From Bacillota bacterium (GTDB lineage Bacteria > Bacillota > Clostridia > Christensenellales > CAG-138): a stretch of 64,000 nucleotides of DNA. The stretch spans positions 109,943 to 173,942 of the forward strand of contig JAEWCL010000024.1 of NCBI GenBank assembly GCA_023390655.1, given 5' to 3'. Shown in pieces: positions 50,895-59,808 of this stretch (the stretch's first letter is position 1; each line of letters starts with the position of its first letter). Both the position numbers and the translations under genes were made by a program. The notes beneath the pieces were generated by a model. The model did not search any database and was not told where the DNA came from. It saw only the letters and a list, made by a program, of their open reading frames with translations.

Positions 50895-51173
50895 CTATTC
50901 CTCCTTTTTCTCCGTGTCCTTTGCGCACGCCTGTTTGCTCTCTACGCGGATGAGGCGGTCGGAGAAGTCGTCGAGCCGCCGCTCCTGCTCCTTAAAATCG
51001 GACTGGATGCTGTCAAGCGACCGCTTGACATACTGCATATCCGTTTTGAGCTCCCCATCCTTGTAGCCGGCTTGCCGCTCTTCGTTCTGCTTTTGCCTTG
51101 CGTGCGCAATCCATCCAAGTAAGATTCCGCTGATTGCGGAGAGAACCGCCATCATAATATGAATATCACTCAT
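50895..51173 (-). CDS. XhlA-like phage lysis-cassette protein
   Basis: Protein of 92 residues: an N-terminal membrane helix (about 5-22) followed by a charged helical region likely to form a coiled coil (about 30-90; RSLDSIQSDFKEQERRLDDF). This layout and the position between endolysin and holin genes are those of XhlA/DUF-type accessory lysis proteins, though here the helix is at the N-terminus. GGAGGG precedes ATG; two-base gaps on both sides show one transcript. Confidence 0.7.
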   Translation of the reverse strand: MSDIHIMMAVLSAISGILLGWIAHARQKQNEERQAGYKDGELKTDMQYVKRSLDSIQSDFKEQERRLDDFSDRLIRVESKQACAKDTEKKEE

Positions 51174-51175
51174 CG

Positions 51176-52168
51176 CTATACCCTCCGCAAATACGTATTC
51201 ACACACCAGCCGCTCAGTGCCGGTACGGCATTGTGTTTGATCACCTTTGCCCATCCATTGCTGATCGATAAAACAATGATCTCCTCCTTTGCGTTGACCG
51301 TGCCGATTTTTCGATATGAGGTACCGGGGCCGCTGCGCAGATGCACATAAGAACCGCCCTGGTAGAGATAGAGCGCGGGGGGATCGCTCTCGTCCCGTTC
51401 TTCAAGATACGTGTCGATGCAGTATCCCGCAATGACCGGCGTTTGCTGGTGCAGGATGACCTTGGACCAGCCGTTTTTGCTCGAAAGCACAATGCACTGT
51501 TCTCCGGCCGAGAGCTTGCCTGTCACCGCATAACCGGTACCCGGGCCGCTGCGCACATTGACGCCGGTAGCCCCCGCATACGCGTACGCAGCCGGAAAGT
51601 CGGATGCCGTTACAGGCTGCTCCACAACCGGCTTGCCCAAAAGCGCTTTCAGCGCGGCAAGCGGCATATAGGCGCCGGGACATACGGTGGGGTACGGATT
51701 GCCCGTAAGCTTTCCGTTCACATAGTAGGGCACCTCCCGGTGTCCATAGATCGTTGTAACGTGGACCGCAACGCCGCCCACGCTGCTGCCGTCAATCGCA
51801 AGGATTGCCGCTATCAGTTTTTTTGCCGAAGAAACCTGCGCCGCGGTTGGGGCATGCTTGTGGATTGCGCCGACAATGCAGATGCCGCAGCTATGCGCGT
51901 TCAGCTGATTGCTTTTGGCGTTGTTCACATGCCCGCCCTCATAAATGAGGCCGCGGCCTTTGTAAATTGTTCCATCCCGCGCAATGACATAGTTATAATC
52001 GCACCCTGCATGCCCTTCGCTTTGGTGGTAGTTGTGGATGCTTTGTATCGTACTGTTGTCGCTTGCGCTGTGATGGATGACGATCGTATCCAGCTTTTTG
52101 AGCCTGCTGAGCGAACGTGACCATTTCAGGCCGACATCCGTTACAAAATCAAACTCGTTGTTTGTCAT
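51176..52168 (-). CDS. N-acetylmuramoyl-L-alanine amidase with two SH3b domains
   Basis: Protein of 330 residues, no signal peptide. An Amidase_2/PGRP domain (about 25-180) shows zinc ligands in TIVIHHSAS and in the later GHREVP...CPGAY segment; two bacterial SH3 domains follow (about 195-258 and 265-330; both with VRSGPGTGY or LRSGPGTSY) for cell-wall binding. It cleaves the bond between muramic acid and L-Ala. Lack of a signal peptide and the following holin gene identify it as an endolysin. GAGGAGGG precedes ATG. Confidence 0.93.
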   Translation of the reverse strand: MTNNEFDFVTDVGLKWSRSLSRLKKLDTIVIHHSASDNSTIQSIHNYHQSEGHAGCDYNYVIARDGTIYKGRGLIYEGGHVNNAKSNQLNAHSCGICIVGAIHKHAPTAAQVSSAKKLIAAILAIDGSSVGGVAVHVTTIYGHREVPYYVNGKLTGNPYPTVCPGAYMPLAALKALLGKPVVEQPVTASDFPAAYAYAGATGVNVRSGPGTGYAVTGKLSAGEQCIVLSSKNGWSKVILHQQTPVIAGYCIDTYLEERDESDPPALYLYQGGSYVHLRSGPGTSYRKIGTVNAKEEIIVLSISNGWAKVIKHNAVPALSGWCVNTYLRRV

Positions 52169-52438
52169 ATGTGTTCCCTCCTCTTGTAGGGTGCGGGTAT
52201 CACTTTTATGGGAAGATGGATACAGGCAATGGCATGATGCACATTGCCCAGGAACTGTTGATACCCATATATCCCTATCACATCATATGCACGAAAGGTT
52301 CGACTTGGTTCAACCGCGGCGCACCGGAACCCTATGGTCTTCCCTGCCGTGCAGTTCCCTGTTTGCAGTACAATTCCGCTTTTGATACACTTGGTACGGG
52401 CTATAAATATTTTTTACAAACAGGGGACACAAAAGACG

Positions 52439-53209
52439 ATGATGCATGCATACGGCGCGCCGGACCACATGTTGTTTGTAACAGACCAGATTGACGCACA
52501 GGTGCACCGGCATTCTTTTTTGCAGCTTTCCGTTTCCCTGGGCGCACCGTTTCTCATTGATGTAGATGGAACGCAATACAGCAGCCGGGGAATTCTACTT
52601 GGCTCCCATGTTCCCCATCGTTTTTCCGGAGCGGGGCAAAAGCTGCTCTTTTTGCTGATCGACTGTACCTCAAATCTGGCAAAACCATTTCGAAAGCTGG
52701 TTTATAATAAATCGACATACTTCTTAACGGAGCAAGAGATTTCGGATATTTGCAGGCTTTTTGGGGAAAGGCGGCATCTGCCCTTGGACAGTGCGGATTA
52801 CTATGCATTTTTAGAAGAATTTCTGCGTTTGTTTGGGATCGAAGCTTCCCACCATACGCCGGTTGACCCGCGGATTGCAAAACTGATGCTCAATTTAAAG
52901 TCCGGTACGGCAGTGAACGATACGGTTGCCATGCTTGCAAAAGAAACAGGGTTATCCGCAAGCAGGCTGTCCCACCTGTTCAAAGCGCAAATAGGGGTGC
53001 CGCTTAACAGCTATCTGGTGATGGACAAGCTGCAAAAGGCGTTTTATCTGATCCTGCACGGGATGGACATTACCACAGCCGCCCTTGAAGCAGGTTTTGA
53101 CAGCCCCTCGCACCTTGCCGCTACCAGCAAGCGGCTGCTCGGCATGTCCGCAAGGGAGATCAGGAAAGACAGCGTGTTTTTGAAAGTTTCCTATATCCCG
53201 GAATGGTAA
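52439..53209 (+). CDS. AraC-family transcriptional regulator
   Basis: Protein of 256 residues. A cupin-like N-terminal domain with HRHSFLQLSVSLG and GSHVPHRFSG (about 15-75) precedes the double helix-turn-helix (about 160-250) with TVAMLAKETGLSASRLSHLF and TTAALEAGFDSPSHLA. Two adjacent ATG codons follow CAGGGGAC; the first is used. The reading frame runs 35 codons further up without a ribosome site. The transglutaminase-like gene starts 29 bases after it, so the two form an operon. Effector unknown. Confidence 0.82.
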   Translation: MMHAYGAPDHMLFVTDQIDAQVHRHSFLQLSVSLGAPFLIDVDGTQYSSRGILLGSHVPHRFSGAGQKLLFLLIDCTSNLAKPFRKLVYNKSTYFLTEQEISDICRLFGERRHLPLDSADYYAFLEEFLRLFGIEASHHTPVDPRIAKLMLNLKSGTAVNDTVAMLAKETGLSASRLSHLFKAQIGVPLNSYLVMDKLQKAFYLILHGMDITTAALEAGFDSPSHLAATSKRLLGMSAREIRKDSVFLKVSYIPEW

Positions 53210-53238
53210 CATCTCCACATAGGGAGGTGCATTTTTGT

Positions 53239-53946
53239 ATGCTTCAATATTTGGAACAGACCGCGCTTTTAAATTACGGCCATTCCGCCATAACCGCGCT
53301 TGTCGCACAAAAAGGCTGGCCTGCTCTGCCGGAAAAAGAGCGCATCCGCGCAATTTACGACTTTGTGCGCGACGATATTGCATTTGGCTACAACGAAAGA
53401 GATGCGATTTCCGCCGCCACCGTGCTGCAGGATGGGTATGGACAATGCAACACCAAGGGAATTTTATTCATGGCCCTGCTGCGCGCTTGCAGCATCCCCT
53501 GCCGGATGCATGGGTTTCTGATTGATAAGCCACTCCAAAGGGGGGCGCTGACCGGACTGTTTTATCAGCTTGCGCCAAATGAGATTTTGCATAGCTGGGT
53601 GGAGCTCTTTTATGACGGCAGATGGCTCAACCTTGAAGGTTTTATTCTGGATAAGCCGTATCTATATAGCCTCCAGCAGGCGTTTCAGGACTGCACCGGC
53701 TCCTTCTGCGGATACGGCGTCGCAACGGACAATTTTCAAAGCCCGCAGATCGACTGGGCGGAGAACGACACCTATATTCAAAAAGAAGGGATCGTCAAAG
53801 ACCTTGGCGTCTATGACAATCCCGATGCGCTGTTTGCAGCAAACAAGCAAGCGCTAAGCCCGCTCCAGGCGTTTCTCTACGCCCGCGTTGTGCGGCACAG
53901 TATGAACCGTGCCGTAAGGAGGATTCGGAATGACCGCATCCTATAA
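53239..53946 (+). CDS. Transglutaminase-like domain protein
   Basis: Cytoplasmic protein of 235 residues. The papain-like core (about 45-165) shows the catalytic Cys in GYGQCNTKG and His in ILHSWVEL; the third position, usually Asp, reads LNLEGF, so Glu may replace it. Such domains cleave or cross-link proteins or have lost activity. GGGAGG lies 11 bases before ATG. It is the second gene after an AraC regulator and is followed by a terminator. Confidence 0.82.
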   Translation: MLQYLEQTALLNYGHSAITALVAQKGWPALPEKERIRAIYDFVRDDIAFGYNERDAISAATVLQDGYGQCNTKGILFMALLRACSIPCRMHGFLIDKPLQRGALTGLFYQLAPNEILHSWVELFYDGRWLNLEGFILDKPYLYSLQQAFQDCTGSFCGYGVATDNFQSPQIDWAENDTYIQKEGIVKDLGVYDNPDALFAANKQALSPLQAFLYARVVRHSMNRAVRRIRNDRIL

Positions 53947-53955
53947 AACCAAAAA

Positions 53956-54000
53956 GGAGCGGCTCTCCGGTATTACCGGAAACGCCGCTCCTTCTGATTT
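53956..54000 (+). terminator. Terminator of the AraC-transglutaminase operon
   Basis: Branched stem GGAGCGGC / GCCGCTCC with an inner CCGGT-ATT-ACCGG hairpin, then TTCTGATTTTTC. Confidence 0.85.
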
Positions 54001-54028
54001 TTCAAAAAAGCCCCGTGTTGATAAAATG

Positions 54029-54919
54029 CTATCCCATGCTGCGCCGGACGATTTGGGAATACGGGTGATCCTCTGCCAGCGAAACCAATATCAACTCCCC
54101 GGCGTTTAGCATCGCCTGAATCCTACAAAACAGCCATTGATCGCCAACGCCCGATACCTGATGGAGCGTGTTGCCAATGATGTGCGCAATTTTGCATTCC
54201 CCTTCCGGTATATTCGCGCGGAGCGCAAAATCATAGAACGTCTCCGGTACGCCGATCAGTGTGCCGTTAACGACCGCGCGCAGCGGCGCGTTTTCATCTG
54301 CCAATGCCCTCCACATCATTGCATATGCCCTGCGCTGTGCTGCGCTGATCTCCTCTTCGCACCCGGCGAGACCGCCAAACGCTTCCGGACGTCGTTCCCC
54401 AGTATTCCGATACCGGATAATCGCACCGTCCCGTTCGGTCTCCATGGGAACCCGCACGACAGAAAGGGGCGTTTGTTCCGCGGCCATCAGGTGGTGGCAA
54501 ATGAAGTAGAAGCCGCACAGCTCCGCGGGATCATGTTCGCTGATCCACATACGCACGGGTTCCATGGTTGTTTTTGCCGCCGCAAGCCGATGCAGGGTCT
54601 TCTCGTTCGTTTGCCACAGCGCATTGGAATCATCCGAAAACGGCGCAAACAGCGCAGCAAGCACTTCTTTGCGCGCCTGCATGCCCGCATTCAAATCCGA
54701 GAGGTCGCCAATATCCAGCATGAGCGGAAGCGCCGCAACGTCGCTTGACTGGCCCTCCATCGTCATCCCTTCCCAATACCGGGGCCTCTTTATGGCGCGC
54801 CGTTCTTTTGCGGTGCCGCCGATCACGCCGACTGCGCCGTCGATACGCGCACCCTGCTTCATGGATTTTGCCAATTTCAGCGCACCGGCGGTGCTTTCTC
54901 CAAATGCAAGCTCAATCAT
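54029..54919 (-). CDS. DUF1835/DUF3658 domain protein
   Basis: Soluble protein of 296 residues. The N-terminal MIELAFGESTAGALKLAKSM and LMLDIGDLSD are typical of DUF1835, and the C-terminal part (about 190-290, with SAAQRRAYAMMWRALADENAPLRAV) of DUF3658. Function is unknown. It starts 29 bases after the stop of the MFS-GH2 fusion gene in the same direction and no terminator lies between, so the two are probably co-transcribed. Confidence 0.8.
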   Translation of the reverse strand: MIELAFGESTAGALKLAKSMKQGARIDGAVGVIGGTAKERRAIKRPRYWEGMTMEGQSSDVAALPLMLDIGDLSDLNAGMQARKEVLAALFAPFSDDSNALWQTNEKTLHRLAAAKTTMEPVRMWISEHDPAELCGFYFICHHLMAAEQTPLSVVRVPMETERDGAIIRYRNTGERRPEAFGGLAGCEEEISAAQRRAYAMMWRALADENAPLRAVVNGTLIGVPETFYDFALRANIPEGECKIAHIIGNTLHQVSGVGDQWLFCRIQAMLNAGELILVSLAEDHPYSQIVRRSMG

Positions 54920-54948
54920 AAGCGTCTCCTGTTTCCATTACGGGGGAG

Positions 54949-57900
54949 TTACTCCAGCGTGAGTTCCTGATGGATATCCCGTAATATTTCCTGGGGAATT
55001 TTGAGGATTTTTCTGTCATAGGTCATGATTCCGTTGAGTTCATCCTCCACATCGCTCACCTGGGTATAAACGGAGGCGCTCAAGCCCTTGCGGATCGCGG
55101 GAGCGACCTCATTGCGGATCAGATCCCGGTAGCCTTTTGTAAACGCTTCCGCCGTATCATACACGCGGTAGCCGAACACCCCGTCGCTATAGCGGTGCCC
55201 CGCAACGCCAAAGCTGTAGCCGCCAAATTCCGAAAGCACCAACGCACGCTTCCGCCCGGGGCGAACGCGAATCTTCTTATAATATACATGCAGGCTTTTG
55301 ACATCCCCGCCGCCCTGATCGTACCAGCCGCTCGCATGGTCGATCACGCGGGTATCGTCAAGCATTCTTAGCATCTCTGCCGTTTCATTGGCGTCAAACT
55401 GTCCCCATCCTTCGTTAAACGGCGTCCACAGGTACAAGCTGACGGTGTTATACAAGTGCCACACCGTCTCTTCCATATCGAGAAGAAACTGCCTGCGCCC
55501 TTCCTCCGCCGTTCTTCCCAGCAAGCCGTACCGGCTGTCCTTCATCCGGATACCCGCAAACGGCAGTACCTGAATGACGAGCGGGCTGTACGGGCCGCCG
55601 CCGCTTACCATATCCTGCCACACAAGCATGCCCAGGCGGTCGCAATGATAGTACCAGCGCAGCGGTTCAATCTTGATGTGCTTTCTGAGCATGTTGTAGC
55701 CCGCCGCCTTCATGGTCTTGATATCATACACCAGCGCTTCATCACTGGGCGCGGTATACAACCCGTCGCTCCAGTAGCCCTGATCCAGCAGGCCGTTCTG
55801 ATAATACGGCCTGTTGTTGAGCATCAAGCGCATCATCCCTTGTTCATCCTGCCCTATGCCAAACTTGCGCATGCCGAAGTAGCTTTCCACACAGTCTTCT
55901 CCTGCCGTTGCCTCAAGTGTATACAGGAACGGGTCTTCCGGGCTCCAGGCGCGCATATTTGGAAGCACAATGCGCGCCATTCCGGAAGCCAAGGTGCCGG
56001 ATGCAATCTCAACGCCTTCCGCGAATATCCGGACGCTGCCCTCCGCATCCCCTCCGCGCATCACAACCTCTATGCTTACCGCAGCCTCGTCAAACAGAGG
56101 CTTGATGACAAGCCGCTCGATATATCGCCGCGGCACGCTTTCCATCCACACCGTCTGCCACATGCCGCTCTGCGGCGTGTACCAGATGCCGCCGCGCTTT
56201 AAGCTCTGTTTGCCGTAGGCGTGCCTTGCGCTTTGGTTGCTGCTGTCCCATACCTTGACGGTCAGCGTGTGCGCACAAGCGTCCTTCATTGCGTCCGTCA
56301 CATCAAGCGTGAACGGAAGATAGCCGCCCTCGTGCCCGCCCACGCGGATACCGTTTATGAACACCTCGCAGCTTTGATCGACCGCGCCAAAGTGGAGCAG
56401 CACCCGGTCCCGCAAGAATCCCTCCGGCAGCGTTACCTGCTTTTGATACCACAGGGTCTCTCCGGGCAGCAGCTGCCGGTTGACGCCGGAAAGCGCGCTT
56501 TCCGGCGAGAAGGGCACTAAGATATGCCCCTCATATTCCTTTGGCTCTTCTGTACCTTCCGCGATGGCATAGGCCCAGTAGCCGTTGAGGTTGTAGTAGC
56601 TTTCCCGTTTCAGCTGCGGCCTTGGATATTCCTGCAACACCTGTTCCGGGTCGAGCGTTTCTCCCCACGGGGTGTAGAGCGTATGGATACATGCTGCCGC
56701 ATCCTTTGCCTTTCGTTTGCGCAGCAAAATTACGGGGAGGAACACCAGCAGCAGCACGACCGCCGCGGCAAGGAAAATATGGGCTGTAGGCACCTGCTTG
56801 AGTACGCCGAGATCCTCATACGTGCGCCCGCTACCGCGGATGACCGCAGCGCCAATGTAGGGGCCTGTCACCATGGGCAGCAGCACCGCAAACAGCATGC
56901 GGATTCCCTGAAAATGCCCCACTTTGTCCTCCGGCGTATCATCGCGCACCAGAGCGTTGATGTTGGCAAGCACAAGCATGTTGCCGCCCACCATCAGCGT
57001 ACCCGCTACGGCTACAAACGCCGCGTCCACCGCGAGATACATCAAGATAAGCCCTGCAAACTCCACCGCAATGGCGATGAAGATAAACTGTAATTTGCCG
57101 ATCTTATCGATCAGCCGCCCGCACAGCACGCTGATGATGGAGGCACAGATCAGCACCACCCCTAATAGCAATGCGTAATTTTCGATATTGAGCGACTTCT
57201 GGATGTAGATGAGCAGATACGGCATAAAAACCTGGGTCGCCGCGGACGCCACAAACAGCGCGCACAGCGTGAGATACAGCGATGGATGCTTGCGCGCCAC
57301 CGCAGGCCGGAAGCCGTATATGATATTGGAAAAATAGCCGGTATCGCTTTTTACAAGCGTTGGCGCATCCTTGATCAAAAACAGACCCAGAAGCCCGCCG
57401 AGCGTTACTGTGCCGCCGACAACGGTAAAGAACATGGGCCAGTCTCCGCGCTGGGTAAATCCGTCCAGCACCGCAAACACGATGAGCATCGCAACAAGGG
57501 GCAGGCTTGATAATACCCCCTCCACCCTGCCGCGGTTCTTCGCCGCCGTCACATCCGTCACCCATGCGTTGAACGCGGCGTCGTTGGCGCTTGAACCAAA
57601 GAAGGTCATGATGCAGTCCATCAAAATCACAAGCGCCGCCGCCACCTGCACCGCCGCAACGCCCGGAAACATGGCCTGTACGTTTTGGATAGAGATCGCC
57701 CCGAACGCCATGGTGGAAAGCCCCCACAAAAGGTACCCCGCCACCATAAAAGCCTTGCGTCTGCCCAGTTTGTCCGTAAGCGCTCCTACGAGAAGCGTCG
57801 TTAACGTGGCGGTCACTGCGCTTGCGGCCACCATGTTGGCGATCACGCCCGGATCGCCCGTGATGGTGTTGAACACGAACACATTGAGGTACATGTTCTC

Positions 57901-57981
57901 CACCGTCCAGGCAAGCTGCCCGAACAGCCCAAACACCAGCAGTGCAAGCCATACCCGAAGGCCCAGTCTTTCCTGTTTCAC
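54949..57981 (-). CDS. MFS transporter fused to a GH2 glycoside hydrolase
   Basis: One uninterrupted frame of 1010 residues. Residues 1-420 are a complete 12-helix MFS transporter with motif A (GALTDKLGRR) between helices 2 and 3; a basic end (LLRKRKAKD) and 30-residue linker lead to a complete GH2 enzyme: jelly-roll (about 450-620), Ig-like domain (620-705) and TIM barrel (720-1005) with the acid/base Glu in TPFNEGWGQ (857) and nucleophile Glu in LSEFGGYS (918). With an even number of helices both ends should be cytoplasmic, so a glycoside could be hydrolysed as it leaves the carrier. Start: GTG seven bases after GGAGGG; ATG 15 bases upstream is the alternative. Own promoter at 58015-58044. 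Substrate unknown. Confidence 0.85.
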   Translation of the reverse strand: MKQERLGLRVWLALLVFGLFGQLAWTVENMYLNVFVFNTITGDPGVIANMVAASAVTATLTTLLVGALTDKLGRRKAFMVAGYLLWGLSTMAFGAISIQNVQAMFPGVAAVQVAAALVILMDCIMTFFGSSANDAAFNAWVTDVTAAKNRGRVEGVLSSLPLVAMLIVFAVLDGFTQRGDWPMFFTVVGGTVTLGGLLGLFLIKDAPTLVKSDTGYFSNIIYGFRPAVARKHPSLYLTLCALFVASAATQVFMPYLLIYIQKSLNIENYALLLGVVLICASIISVLCGRLIDKIGKLQFIFIAIAVEFAGLILMYLAVDAAFVAVAGTLMVGGNMLVLANINALVRDDTPEDKVGHFQGIRMLFAVLLPMVTGPYIGAAVIRGSGRTYEDLGVLKQVPTAHIFLAAAVVLLLVFLPVILLRKRKAKDAAACIHTLYTPWGETLDPEQVLQEYPRPQLKRESYYNLNGYWAYAIAEGTEEPKEYEGHILVPFSPESALSGVNRQLLPGETLWYQKQVTLPEGFLRDRVLLHFGAVDQSCEVFINGIRVGGHEGGYLPFTLDVTDAMKDACAHTLTVKVWDSSNQSARHAYGKQSLKRGGIWYTPQSGMWQTVWMESVPRRYIERLVIKPLFDEAAVSIEVVMRGGDAEGSVRIFAEGVEIASGTLASGMARIVLPNMRAWSPEDPFLYTLEATAGEDCVESYFGMRKFGIGQDEQGMMRLMLNNRPYYQNGLLDQGYWSDGLYTAPSDEALVYDIKTMKAAGYNMLRKHIKIEPLRWYYHCDRLGMLVWQDMVSGGGPYSPLVIQVLPFAGIRMKDSRYGLLGRTAEEGRRQFLLDMEETVWHLYNTVSLYLWTPFNEGWGQFDANETAEMLRMLDDTRVIDHASGWYDQGGGDVKSLHVYYKKIRVRPGRKRALVLSEFGGYSFGVAGHRYSDGVFGYRVYDTAEAFTKGYRDLIRNEVAPAIRKGLSASVYTQVSDVEDELNGIMTYDRKILKIPQEILRDIHQELTLE

Positions 57982-58014
57982 CCGCGTGCCCTCCATCCAA
58001 TTGGTATATACCGT

Positions 58015-58044
58015 ATTATAAGGCATATATAGGAGCGCGGGCAA
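58015..58044 (-). promoter_or_regulatory. Sigma-A promoter of the MFS-GH2 fusion gene
   Basis: Minus strand TTGCCC, 18-base spacer, TATAAT, giving a leader of about 27 bases to the GTG start. Confidence 0.6.
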
Positions 58045-58077
58045 CGCAGGTCTCATTTCGGCACGGTTCTCTGCATA

Positions 58078-58103
58078 AAAAAAGCCGGGGCGAAGCCCCG
58101 GCT
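58078..58103 (-). terminator. Terminator of the VOC gene
   Basis: Nine-base perfect stem AGCCGGGGC / GCCCCGGCT, three-base loop, run of seven T on the minus strand. It isolates the VOC gene from the fusion gene. Confidence 0.9.
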
Positions 58104-58116
58104 CGTTCTGTGCTTG

Positions 58117-59010
58117 TTATTCCATTTCGTATGCCTGTGTCAGCGCGGCCAAATCCAGTTTTTCCATTTGCAGCATCGCCTTCATCATATTGTGCACCTT
58201 CTTTGGATTCGGGTCCTTCATCATATCATTGAGCGCCTCGGGAACAATCTGCCAGGAAACGCCATACCGGTCCTTGAGCCAGCCGCAGGGCTGCACTTCT
58301 CCGCCTTCAGTCAACGCGCTCCACAGGCGGTCCACTTCCTGCTGATCGCGGCAGTTGACATACAGCGATATTGCCTCTGTAAATGTAAACCCGTGCTCAA
58401 ATCCGCTGTCAATCGCCATCAGCTCCTGTCCGCTTAGCCGGAATGCGGCGTGCCGGACATAACCCTCCGCCATTTCTTCCCCGGGGCCAACCCGGTCGAT
58501 ATGAAGCGCCTTTGCGTCTTCGAACAAGCCCGTGTAGTACGCAACCGCTTCTTCCGCCCTGCCGAGCTGCGCGCCCGTAAACATCAGAAACGGCGTGATT
58601 TTCTGGTTGCGCTCCCCGAGGTTGAGCTGCCAGGAGAGGCCATACCTGTCCTGCACCCAGGCAAACTGTTCGGAAAACGGGTAGGCGGCAAGCTCCATCA
58701 ATACAGCGCCGTCCTGGGAGAGCGCTTCATACAGTTTTAGAAGCTCCTGCTCCGTTTCGCAGCCTACATAAAACGAGATAGCGGGTGTAAAAGAAAACGC
58801 GGGCCCGCCGTTGAGGCCGATAAATTCCTGCCCGGCAAGCGTAAACTCTACCGTCAGCACGGATCCTTCGGGCATCCCCGAAACTTCCGCTCCCGCGGAT
58901 TCGTAACGCGCAATATAAGAAACTCCGGCGTGTTCAAACAGGCTGCAGTAAAAGTGAGCGGCCTCCTCCGCCTGGTGGTCAAACCACAGGTGCGGGATGA
59001 TCTTTTGCAT
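58117..59010 (-). CDS. Two-domain VOC (PhnB-like) protein
   Basis: Protein of 297 residues made of two PhnB/3-demethylubiquinone-methyltransferase-like VOC domains (about 1-135 and 138-265). Both show the pattern of a strand PHLWF or PFLMF, then a helix EEAAHFY or EEAVAYY, and end in DRYGLSWQL or DRYGVSWQI. The C-terminal 30 residues are helical. The family includes glyoxalase-like and antibiotic-resistance proteins, but most PhnB-type members have no known reaction. GGGAGG fixes the ATG; the open frame extends 41 codons further. Confidence 0.88.
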   Translation of the reverse strand: MQKIIPHLWFDHQAEEAAHFYCSLFEHAGVSYIARYESAGAEVSGMPEGSVLTVEFTLAGQEFIGLNGGPAFSFTPAISFYVGCETEQELLKLYEALSQDGAVLMELAAYPFSEQFAWVQDRYGLSWQLNLGERNQKITPFLMFTGAQLGRAEEAVAYYTGLFEDAKALHIDRVGPGEEMAEGYVRHAAFRLSGQELMAIDSGFEHGFTFTEAISLYVNCRDQQEVDRLWSALTEGGEVQPCGWLKDRYGVSWQIVPEALNDMMKDPNPKKVHNMMKAMLQMEKLDLAALTQAYEME

Positions 59011-59172
59011 ACACGAAACCTCCCATCGCAACAGTCTTACCACTAGGATACCACGCGATGCCAAGACAAAAACGTCTCCTCCCCCGATCGCATAAATTTC
59101 GTATCCGCTTTTGTTCGCTCCGCCGGATAACATTCATAGTATAAAGTAAATATTTTACAGGGAGCGTGAAAG

Positions 59173-59682
59173 ATGGAATGGCAGGAGCGGATACGAAATC
59201 TCTGGGTGGAGCGTATGGTCTGGATCCGGCACTATATCATCAGCCTGATGATGGGGCTGCGCGATTTAAGCTTTGTCGCAATGCGCGCACTGCGCAACGG
59301 GACGGAATTTGCGGAGCTGTTTTCCTATTTTTACAACCAGCAGGCGGTGTCTTTGTTTGAAAACATCATGACGCAGCATATCCTGCTTCTTTCAGAACTG
59401 GCGACAACGGTAAAAATGGAAAACAATATCGATATGCTGCAGCCCCGCTGGGCGGAAAATGCGAACCAGTTCTTAAACTGGCTCCTCAATCAAAACCCCC
59501 ATTGGGCCAAGGATATCTGGGAACCCATCATCTACGACCAGTTTCAGCTGGAAGTCGAATTGCTCCATCAGCTCAAGGGGAACCGATACGCGGAGGGCAT
59601 TGCGCAGTTTGACCGCGCGCACGACAATGCATTACGGATTGCCCGCGAAATGATCGAAGGCCTGCACCGCCAATTCTTCTAG
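59173..59682 (+). CDS. Helical protein of unknown function
   Basis: Protein of 169 residues, almost entirely helical and rich in Trp, with no membrane segment. Regular features are LWVERMVWIRHYIIS near the start, FENIMTQHILLLSELA in the middle and the helix ending in REMIEGLHRQF. I recognise the general pattern from small clostridial proteins often mislabelled acetylglutamate kinase; nothing here resembles that enzyme. GGGAGC precedes ATG; a TATAAA-like -10 box lies about 30 bases upstream. The downstream gene is pflB, with its own promoter. Confidence 0.65.
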   Translation: MEWQERIRNLWVERMVWIRHYIISLMMGLRDLSFVAMRALRNGTEFAELFSYFYNQQAVSLFENIMTQHILLLSELATTVKMENNIDMLQPRWAENANQFLNWLLNQNPHWAKDIWEPIIYDQFQLEVELLHQLKGNRYAEGIAQFDRAHDNALRIAREMIEGLHRQFF

Positions 59683-59766
59683 CGTTTATGGGAATTGCAT
59701 ACCGGGTTTCTCCGGTTGGACATGCTATTGGAGAAGGATTTTTGATGCCCGGGGCGAACAGAATGG

Positions 59767-59795
59767 TTGCCATGCGCGGCATGAGGGTATATGAT
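59767..59795 (+). promoter_or_regulatory. Sigma-A promoter of pflB-pflA
   Basis: TTGCCA, 17-base spacer, TATGAT, about 90 bases before the pflB start. Confidence 0.65.
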
Positions 59796-59808
59796 AGAAA
59801 GAGGAAAC

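Noticed and set aside
52117..52494. 125-codon frame before the AraC gene
   Set aside because: It runs into the AraC coding region in another frame, has a ribosome-like GGGAAG touching its internal ATG with no spacing, and resembles no family.
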